A DNA stretch of 64,000 bases from Planctomycetota bacterium (GTDB lineage: Bacteria; Planctomycetota; Phycisphaerae; UBA1845; UTPLA1): positions 1-64,000 of the forward strand of contig JADJRI010000017.1 in NCBI GenBank assembly GCA_016712275.1, given 5' to 3'. The position numbers and the translations under genes were made by a program. Of this stretch, positions 56,931 through 64,000 are shown in pieces. The notes under the pieces were generated by a model, which saw nothing but the letters and a program-made list of their open reading frames with translations, made no database searches and was not told the DNA's origin. Each line of letters starts with the position of its first letter. Position 1 is the first letter of the stretch.

Positions 56931-57426
56931 GTCTCGAACCTCCGACGAACCGGTTTGGATTTTGAACCTTGGGTGTGCCGCCATGGCGCGAGCCATGCGC
57001 TGGCAATTCCGGCGTGGGTCGATGCTGCAAATGAGTCCCGTGGGACTCGGTGGGCGATGCGCTGTAGGCCCTATATTGTGCCCAAGCATTAACGAAGAAT
57101 CAAGATTATTCGTTTCGCAACATTTGGACATTAGGTTTGTGGCAATTTTTCAACATGCCGCTACCGACGGATTCAAAGTCGTCGGCTCGAATAAAGAACT
57201 GCGCCAAAGCTAGTCCCGATAACTTCCTGCTTTTTGTGGCGACATGAACGATTCCAGCGTGAAGCCCGCCGGCACACCCTGCAACACATGCAGACATCAC
57301 TTGGTGGAATGCCGGTGGCAGAATAGCGCAGCCCAATATTGCTCAATGGGGATCGCGCCGAAAGGCAGACTGAGCATGCAAAATTGGCTATACTAAGGGA
57401 CGTCTAATCTCGCCCGATAAAGCACA
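56931..57426. other. Divergent intergenic region before the CAP-domain lipoprotein gene
   Basis: No supported gene. It contains the putative -10 box for the plus-strand lipoprotein. A minus-strand promoter for the secreted pair must also lie here, but I cannot assign it. Confidence 0.4.
57389..57394 (+). promoter_or_regulatory. -10 box (TATACT) of the CAP lipoprotein gene
   Basis: TATACT lies 32 bases before the ATG at 57427. The -35 is not clear. The same hexamer serves as -10 candidate at 1832, 27356 and 30139. Confidence 0.4.
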
Positions 57427-58415
57427 ATGAAAAACGCGACGCGTCAACTGAACAAAGCGACGTATTTGGCTTGCATTGCCATCATTTCGCTTTTCGCTTG
57501 TCTCACGGGATGCGATATCCTCGCCCTGATCGGAAACCCGATTCCGAATGACAGCGGTATTCTGACCGACGGCCAGCTTTCGTCGAATTCCTCTCACGAT
57601 GCAACGGAACTTGAGCAGCTTGCGCTGGAGCGCATCAATCACGCACGGCTCTGGCCGGCACGCGAAGCGGAACTCGGCGGCATCACGGTTGATGAAGGCA
57701 TTCCCGGACAGATTGATGAGTCGCCGAAACAGGCAGTCGCGATGAACAACATTTTAAGGGCGGCCGCAAACGCCCATAGCGAGGATATGCTCGTCCGCGA
57801 CTACTTCGCCCACCGCAATCCCGACGGCGACAATCCCGGCGACCGCGTTCGGGCCAACGGCTATGTCTGGAATCTTGTCGGAGAAAATCTGGCATGGAAT
57901 GGAACAACAGCCTCGCTCGACCCTGTCGAAATCATTGAACAACAACACGACAACCTGTTCATTGATCGGGAAATCGAAAATCGCGGCCATCGCCTGACCA
58001 TGCTGCATGATGAACTGCGCGAGGTCGGCATTTCCATTGTTCGCGGAGCTTTACCTCCGGCGATGTCACCTATACCGACACGCTGATGCAGGCTCAGGAA
58101 TATGCAACATCGTTCGGCTCCGGCACCTTTCGTGCTGGGTGTTGTCTTTATGACGACAGAAATGCCAACGGCCAGTATGACTTTGGAGAAGGCGAGTTCG
58201 GTTCGACGGTATTGCTCAATGGCGAGGAAAAGAAGACGAATGTGGGCGGTGGTTATGTTTTTGAAGTGATCGTACCCGGCGATTACACCATCACATTTGA
58301 ATCCGGCCGGCAGGTCTCTATTGCAATTGACCAGGGCGATGCAAATATCAAGATTGATTCAATCGATCGAACGCGGGTATCAGTCAATCTTGGACGCGGC
58401 GCCCTTCGCAAGTAA
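57427..58415 (+). CDS. CAP/SCP-domain lipoprotein with C-terminal beta domain, frameshifted
   Basis: A lipoprotein signal ends LFACLTGC. A CAP (SCP/Tpx/Ag5/PR-1) domain follows: LEQLALERINHARLWPAREA, AANAHSEDMLVRDYFAHRNP, VWNLVGENLAWNG and HRLTMLHDELREVGISI, with the two His and Glu residues of the CAP cavity. The frame changes near 58050. The next frame adds FTSGDVTYTDTLMQAQEYAT and a small beta domain (CLYDDRNANGQYDFGEGEFG...YTITFESGRQVSI) resembling the SdrD/Cna-B-like folds often hung on such proteins. Rejoined length is about 330 residues. A cell-envelope role is likely; the exact function is unknown. Confidence 0.78.
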
Positions 58416-58417
58416 AA

Positions 58418-58442
58418 CGGCCCGACCACATGGGCCGGGCCG
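58418..58442. terminator. Bidirectional hairpin terminator between convergent genes
   Basis: A CGGCCCG / CGGGCCG stem with an 11-base loop, flanked by AAAA and AATTT. It lies 3 bases after the CAP gene stop and 25 bases from the stop of the minus-strand gene. It has the same stem sequence as the terminator at 52385. Confidence 0.65.
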
Positions 58443-58466
58443 AATTTCGTTGCGGGACAGTCAATC

Positions 58467-59851
58467 TTATTTTTCGACGACGCTGCTTTTTCGCCGCTTG
58501 TCTTCTTCTTTTTTCACCCACTTGCGGTTTGCCTCAACGTCCTTCTCATCGCTGAACCGCTCCAGCTTGTCGACAACTTTCGGATTATACATCATGCGGC
58601 GAAGGAAATACTCTTCGTCGGGCACCTTCTCTTCGCGACTGACATTGGTCTTGACCCATTTGACCCAGTCCTTTTCGAGTCGCTCCTGCTCTTCGATTGG
58701 AAACTTGTCCTGCCAGGCGAGCATGGTATCGCCCTGATGAGTCGTCTGTCGGTCCGAACCGACGCGCTGCGACAGATTAAAAATGGCCTTGAAGTGATTG
58801 CGCCCCTCGCGACCGCCGGTCATCATATAGGCCGCCAGCGACCACGATTGGGCGTAATTCAGAAATCCCTGTTCCGACGTCATGTCGGCCGACCATGTCT
58901 GCGGATCGATCGTCCACACATAGTCGAAGTCTTTCCACTTGTCGGTGCCGTATAGTCGACGGATGACCGGGGCATAGCGACCTCGATCCGGCACTTCCAG
59001 CAGATTTTCATCGACGTCCTTGTCAAAATCCCAATACTCAAACACGGTCGCATGGCCCTCATTCCACCAGCGCGGCGCTTAGACATGAATGCCGATGTTG
59101 TAGCCCGGGATGAGCGTCATTCCGAGCCGCAGCTGCAATTCCATGTGGGCCGCCTCGTGCTTCAAAGTGCCCTTGGGCCATTTCGCAAAATCCGTGATGC
59201 CATCGGTGAATTGCTGAAGTCGGTAGTGCTTGGCAGCCCAACTGGTTCCGCGGTCATTCTTGAGATGGGCAAACGGCATGAAGAATCCGCCCGATCCGGG
59301 CGAGCCGCCATTACGCATGTAGGTCGCCCGATCGGAGAAGACAATCACCTCAATTTTCTCTTTTACCGAAGCCGCAACGCCGAGGAACTTCTTGTAGGCC
59401 TCTCCGTAGTCGCGATGCAGCATTTCCATGTACATGGCCGTGTCGGCGGTGAACTCTTTTGAAATATCCGTTCGAACAATGAACGGGTGGCCCATATAGG
59501 TCCACATCTGGATGTTCTCTTTGCCGTTGGTGATTTCGCCGCCGGACTTGTCGTCCTTTTTGTCCTGTCGCGTACGCTTCAGCACTTTGGAATAGCGCTT
59601 GTCATACTCCGCATCGGATTCATTTCGGCGCTGCCCCCAGCGAATGTGAATGCGATCATTCTTGCTTTTGCTGCCCGACTTCTTCTTCTTGGTTTTTCGC
59701 TTTTTGATGGCTTGGAGTCGTCCATGCAGGCCATTCGAGCGATATGTTCGTCTCGCTCCGGGCAGGCGAAGCCGTGTTGAGGAGCCAGGACCGCCATGGC
59801 AACCGAAAAGACGAATGCGATGGAGAAAACGGATAACCAATTTCTTTGCAT
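58467..59851 (-). CDS. DUF1570-like secreted putative metallopeptidase, one frameshift and one in-frame stop
   Basis: The ATG at 59851 gives a signal peptide (VFSIAFVFSVAMAVLAPQHG). After a frame change near 59700 the body has YGEAYKKFLGVAASVKEKIE, VIVFSDRATYMRNGG and GTLKHEAAHMELQLRLG. HEAAH is an HExxH zinc-protease motif, in the position seen in DUF1570 proteins. A TAA at 59079-59081 then interrupts the same frame, directly followed by APRWWNEGHATVFEYWDF, the expected continuation (xWxxEGxAxYFE of gluzincin-like DUF1570). The remaining 190 residues run to 58467. Rejoined length is about 460 residues. Peptidase activity is inferred. Confidence 0.7.
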
Positions 59852-60095
59852 GATGAGATACCTCGCTGCACTCAGAATTCAGGCCGAAATGCAGAACCGG
59901 CCAATTGTCTCGTATTCAACGGTTAGTTTAACACATCCATTCGCCGGGGCCAAAAAATTGCCCGCGGTGCTTCGCCATATGAATTCGCTGAAATGACTGC
60001 GACAGACGCGATTCGATGTAATCGAAATTATCCTGTAAGGCCGATTCGCTCGATAATATCGAAGGAACCAGCGCTCGCGCCATTGGAGCCTTCGA

Positions 60096-61617
60096 TTGCA
60101 ACTATCTGAAATTGCAAGCACTTACAACGATGCTTCTCCCTTGCGATTTGCATTCTGGGTTGGGCTGTGCATTGCGCTAGTCTCGGCGTCGGTCAACATC
60201 ACTTCAATCAGCAACGACAATATTCCTAACGTATTAATCCCCGTCAGTGTTCTCCGCGATGGCAATTTTGAACTGGGCGAATTCTTCGAATTGATGACGA
60301 ATTACAGAGAAAAAGTTTGCTATTGGGCCGTCACGACGGACCGCGGAACGTTTTCACGATACCCCATTTGGTGCGGAATCGCCGCGACGCCGTTTTTCAT
60401 TACGTACGCGTTTAATCAGACGCAGTCGCTCGACGAGAAATCCCTGCTTATCCGGGGGCGGTTTGCGGCCGTCGCCGCCTGTGCCTTGTTTGCCGGACTC
60501 ATCGCCGCCACATTTCGCCGATTCACCTCGGCGCCATGGGCTGCGACCCTTGCCGCTTTCACGGTTCTCGGCACGACAATTCAGCATCAGCTCGGCGCCA
60601 ATCTTTCCAATCAAACGCTTCCGCTGGTATGCATCGTCGGCACTTTGTTCCTGGTGACTTCTGCGAATATCACCGCCAAGCGCGCGCTCGGCGCGAGTCT
60701 ATTGGCGGGCCTGGCCGTCGCGTCCAGATTGCCATCCATCTTCATTGCAATCGCTCCGCTGGGGGTTTTTCTTTCGCAGCGCGAACGTTGGAGGCAACTT
60801 CCGCTTGTGGCCGCCGGCCTATGCGTATTTCCGGGCGCTGACCCTGCTTTATCAGCACGCCGCGTTTGGCAGCGCATTTGTCACCGGCTATGGCGACGAG
60901 CCCAACGCAGGATTCAATGCGCCCATTCTTCAGGGCCTCGCGGGTCTGCTGGTCAGCCCCACCTGCGGCCTGTTTGTTTACTCCCCGTGGCTGCTCTTCG
61001 CCATTCCATCTGCAATTTGTCTGTTTCGAGATTCGCGTCGGTCTTCGGAATCGAGGCTCGCCAATTCGCCGGATCAAGCACCGCGACAGCTACAGGGCGC
61101 GGCATCGTCGCCCTCAAAATCACATCCGACGTCACTTGGCCGATGGCTGGTGCTCGGCATCCTTTGCCAATGGGTGCTCTTTTCGAAGTGGTGGGCGTGG
61201 AACGGCGCACTGACCTTTGGCGGGCCTCGGATGCTGGCCGAAATCATCCCCGCGTTGGCATTGCTTATTGTTCTATTGGGTCCGATGTCTGACCGGTGCA
61301 ACGTGGGAAGAATTCCTCCGCGAGCGAATGTTCTGTCCCGAAACACACGCGCGGCTTGGTGGCTTCTCGCGCTGGGCGGCATCGCCGCGCTACACTTCGC
61401 GATCGGCACAGCCTGTTACGACGCCATTGCGCCGGACAATCCCATCAAGAACGACTGGGACATCGGCTCGGACTTCATTGCGCTCTTCGTGCAACATAAA
61501 GGCGTCATGGCCTTGGCACTCGCTGCCGCCCGGAATTCGCTGATACTTGTTGTCGCGGCGGCGGCGGCTATTTTCATGTCGGGCCGCATGCTTCGAACGG
61601 GTGAAACAACTGAATGA
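60096..61617 (+). CDS. Multi-pass membrane protein, GT39/PMT-like glycosyltransferase type, frameshifted
   Basis: About ten hydrophobic segments in two frames joined near 60820. The first half has FAFWVGLCIALVSASVNITS, a first loop with FSRYPIWCGIAATPFFITYA and the GLIAATFRRFTSAPWAATLA helices. The second half has AYFRALTLLYQHAAFGSAFV, LLVSPTCGLFVYSPWLLFAI and PTSLGRWLVLGILCQWVLFS with WWAWNGALTFGGPRMLAEIIP. This matches membrane proteins annotated near dolichyl-phosphate-mannose mannosyltransferases, although the catalytic acidic pair of the first loop is not obvious to me. Rejoined length is about 507 residues. Function is tentative. Confidence 0.6.
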
Positions 61618-61734
61618 ATTTGTGGGTCGTGGGAGATTGCGAGACACCGCAATTCCCCTGTCCGAACAGGACAAGGAATCCGTAAAGTGCCTCAATGACG
61701 GCATTCAGGCGGGCGCGTCAGTCTGCATGGACGC

Positions 61735-61763
61735 TTGATGAATAGCCACATTTCCGGTACAAT
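61735..61763 (+). promoter_or_regulatory. Sigma70-like promoter (TTGATG-N17-TACAAT) pointing into the antisense of uspA
   Basis: Both hexamers match well at ideal spacing, yet no plus-strand gene follows before 62399. The transcript would run antisense through uspA. A CAGTCA/TGACTG inverted repeat lies at about 61795-61813 just downstream. Confidence 0.4.
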
Positions 61764-61828
61764 AAACGCCGCCAAGCAAGTCTCACCACGCGACAGTCAA
61801 TTGGAATGACTGCCTGCGTTGCATCGTT

Positions 61829-62288
61829 TTAGACGGCCGCCAAAGGCACCATCAGTACGGGGCAGGATGCGTGTTCGAGCACCGCTTTGCTGACCGAACC
61901 CATGAAGATTCGATGCACGATTCCCCGCGCGTGCGAACCAATGACGATCAGATCGCACGCCTGCCCGGCCGCATAGCGGCAGATTTCGCTGAAGGGCTGG
62001 CCGACCAGTATTTCGCTTTTGACCTTGCGTCCGGCGAATTGTTTTTGAATGAAATCACTCATGCCGGACCGCGATGTCTCAATGAGAGAATCGATGGAGG
62101 GCATGGCCGTGGCCGCATCCATTCCGGGCGTCGCGCCGGCAATGGGCGCTGGGAGTCGGCACGGTAACGACATGAACTGAGTGTATTTCGGATTGATGGA
62201 TTTCGGCCAGTGCACTGGCATAGAGCGCGGCATGATTCGATAGTTCGGAAAAGTCAGTCGGAACAAGGATGCGTCGAAATGGAGGCAT
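61829..62288 (-). CDS. Universal stress protein, UspA family, frameshifted
   Basis: The ATG at 62288 gives MPPFRRILVPTDFSELSNHA, the UspA N-terminus with the ATP-binding Asp. After HVVTVPTP the frame changes near 62150 and resumes with SEILVGQPFSEICRYAAGQA, CDLIVIGSHARGIVHRIFMG and SVSKAVLEHASCPVLMVPLA. These include the GSHxRG...GS phosphate-binding pattern of ATP-binding Usp proteins. Rejoined length is about 153 residues, a single Usp domain. A role in stress survival is by family. Confidence 0.85.
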
Positions 62289-62398
62289 GGCGTTCCTTCC
62301 GGTAGTGAACGGCCGGATAAGTCATCGGCCGGCGAACGATACTGGGAAGTCAAGTGACTGTGGTATCCTCAAGGACGAACAAATTCAATAGGTGATCC

Positions 62399-63953
62399 AT
62401 GAAACAGAACAAAGAAGCAATCGAACAGCGAATTCTGGTTCGGCCGATTCGAATTGAAGACTACGATTCCATCCGCGAGATGGCGCTGAAGTGTTTTCCC
62501 GGCATGCAGCCCTGGAAGAAGGAGCAAATCGAAAGCCAGCTTTCGATTTTCCCGGAAGGGCAACTCTGCGTCGAACTCGACGGCAAGATCGTCGCTTCCA
62601 GCAGCAGCCTGATCGTGGAGTTCGAGGATTATGCCGAGTGGCACAATTGGCCCGAGATTTCAGATCATGGATTTATTCGAAACCACACGCCGCACGGCGA
62701 CACACTTTATGGCATTGAGATCATGGTCCATCCCGATTTTCGCGGGATGAAACTGGCCCGCCGTCTGTACGACGCACGAAAAGAGCTCTGTCGGGAACAC
62801 AACATTCGATCCATTATCATCGCCGGGAGAATCCCCGGTTACGGAGAGCACTCGAATGCCATGTCGGCCAGCGCCTATGTCGAACGTGTTATTCGAAAGG
62901 ACTTTGTCGATCCGGTATTAACCGTACAGTTGGCCAACGGCTTTTCGCTTCGGCGGCTCATTCCCAATTACCTTCCGAGCGACGAGGCGTCGAAGGCTAC
63001 GCCACCTTTCTTGAGTGGACCAATCTTGATTATGCAAAGGGGGAGCAGCGGCGATTCCGCGCCGTTTCACTCGCCCGAATCTGCCTCGTACAATATGGCA
63101 TGCGCACGGTTCGCTCGTTTGAAGAGTTCGCCACCCAGTGCGAATTCTTCATCGACACGGCGTCGGACAACAAGAGCGACTTTCTTGTGTTTCCGGAGCT
63201 TTTCACCACCCAGCTTTTATCGATTATCGAAAAGGAACGTCCGGGCCTGGCAGCCCGCAAACTGGCCGATTTCACGCCGCGTTTTACGGACATGCTTGCC
63301 CAAATGGCGATGAAATACAGCCTCAACATCATCGGCGGCTCCCATTTTGTCGTCGAGGATGACCGACTCTATAACGTGTCGTGCCTGTTCAGGCGCGACG
63401 GCAGCGTGGGCACGCAATACAAGATTCACATTACGCCCAGCGAGCGAAAATGGTGGGGCGTCTCTCCCGGAAACAAGGTCGAGGTGTTCGAGACCGATCG
63501 AGGTAAAATCGCCATTCTGATTTGCTACGATATCGAATTCCCGAACTGGCGCGCGTCGCCGTCGCCAAGGGCGCCCGAATTATCTTCGTGCCCTACAACA
63601 CCAATGAGCGCTATGGGTATCTGCGCATTCGACACTGCGCCCAGGCGCGGGCCATCGAAAACGAGGTCTTTGTCGCCACCGCCGGCTGCACCGGTAACCT
63701 GCCCTTCGTGGAAAACGCCGATGTGCACTATGCCCAGTCGGGCATTTACACGCCGTCGGACTTCCCCTTCGCCCGCGACGCGATTGCCGCCGAAAGCGGG
63801 GAGAATGTCGAAACCCTAGTTTTGAACGACGTCGACATCGAATCCCTTCGCCGGCAGCGCAATCGCGGCACCGTCAAGACCTGGCAGGATCGCAGGGTGG
63901 ACCTTTACAGTATCCACTTCCGCGAGCCGGATGGAACGGAATTCATCGTTTGA
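62399..63953 (+). CDS. GNAT acetyltransferase fused to a carbon-nitrogen hydrolase (YhcX-like), two frameshifts
   Basis: Rejoined length is about 518 residues, the size of the YhcX-type fusion. The N-terminal GNAT domain shows RPIRIEDYDSIREMALKCFP and GIEIMVHPDFRGMKLARRLY (acetyl-CoA loop). After a missing base near 62995 the linker EGYATFLEWTNLDYAKGEQR leads into the nitrilase domain. Its triad is complete: Glu in FLVFPELF, Lys in TQYKIHITPSERK, Cys in ILICYDIEFP. A missing G near 63545 breaks the frame again, then LARVAVAKGARIIFVPYNTN and ENEVFVATAGCTGNLPFVEN finish the domain. Substrates are unknown. The last 47 bases of the window hold nothing recognisable. Confidence 0.85.
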
Positions 63954-64000
63954 AGCCGCATGAAGCCGGGTTTTGCCGGGCGTGGCGCGATCGGCCGATC

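Noticed and set aside
59079..59081. TAA as a recoded codon in the DUF1570-like gene
   Set aside because: No recoding element is known for TAA in bacteria of this kind. A base error or nonsense mutation is simpler.

Overview
The window reads as a piece of a Gram-negative, moderately GC-rich genome, most likely a Planctomycetota member (a Phycisphaerae-like lineage is my guess). The pointers are lpxA and an outer-membrane efflux system (two membranes), a secreted protein ending in the 'FLFVDGHVEF' type H-X9-DG pseudopilin head, membrane proteins with the short CxxCGYDLR...CPECG zinc ribbon, a huge beta-helix/thrombospondin-type-3 repeat protein, and many large secreted proteins without close textbook relatives. 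I see no rRNA, tRNA, CRISPR array or insertion sequence.

Layout. 1-5.5 kb: 3' end of a superoxide dismutase, a SAM hydrolase, then pgpH-ybeY-nitrilase-like. 5.6-11.3 kb: amidohydrolase, nucleotide-sugar dehydrogenase, a DUF4198-type periplasmic protein with an unknown partner, and lpxA. 11.4-15.1 kb: rnfC-rnfD (without the other rnf genes) and pilT. 15.2-22.2 kb: a heavy-metal efflux locus made of a Cys-rich exported protein, a TolC-like lipoprotein, an adaptor with three Cys/His modules and an RND pump. 22.3-26.9 kb (minus): the TSP3/beta-helix giant, with a promoter and a perfect 20-bp palindrome upstream and a hairpin terminator downstream. 27.4-31.3 kb: glutaryl-CoA dehydrogenase, a zinc-ribbon membrane protein and a perhydrolase-like alpha/beta hydrolase. 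31.5-40.9 kb (minus): a seven-gene run of a multi-pass membrane protein, three different SPFH (HflK/HflC/prohibitin-like) proteins, an ABC ATPase, an ABC permease with a large extracytoplasmic insert, and a membrane-anchored helical-repeat protein. A second ABC-2 permease and a P1B metal ATPase are transcribed away from it. 44.8-64 kb: PDZ-hydrolase fusion, lipoproteins, guaA, a PhzF-family protein, FMN reductase, the AmmeMemoRadiSam radical SAM enzyme, two-gene H-X9-DG secreted unit, CAP-domain lipoprotein, DUF1570-like protease, a GT39-like membrane protein, uspA and a GNAT-nitrilase fusion.

A dominant technical feature is that at least 20 genes, including essential ones such as guaA and ybeY, are broken by one- or two-base indels, several in homopolymers. 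About 13 of the 14 genes after 44.8 kb are affected. Both halves of each gene remain in good family agreement, so I read most of them as consensus errors and give the rejoined gene extents. If the indels are real, these would be pseudogenes.

The most system-like novelty is the SPFH-ABC operon at 31.5-40.9 kb. It looks like a membrane-microdomain-organised transporter, but its substrate cannot be read from the sequence.
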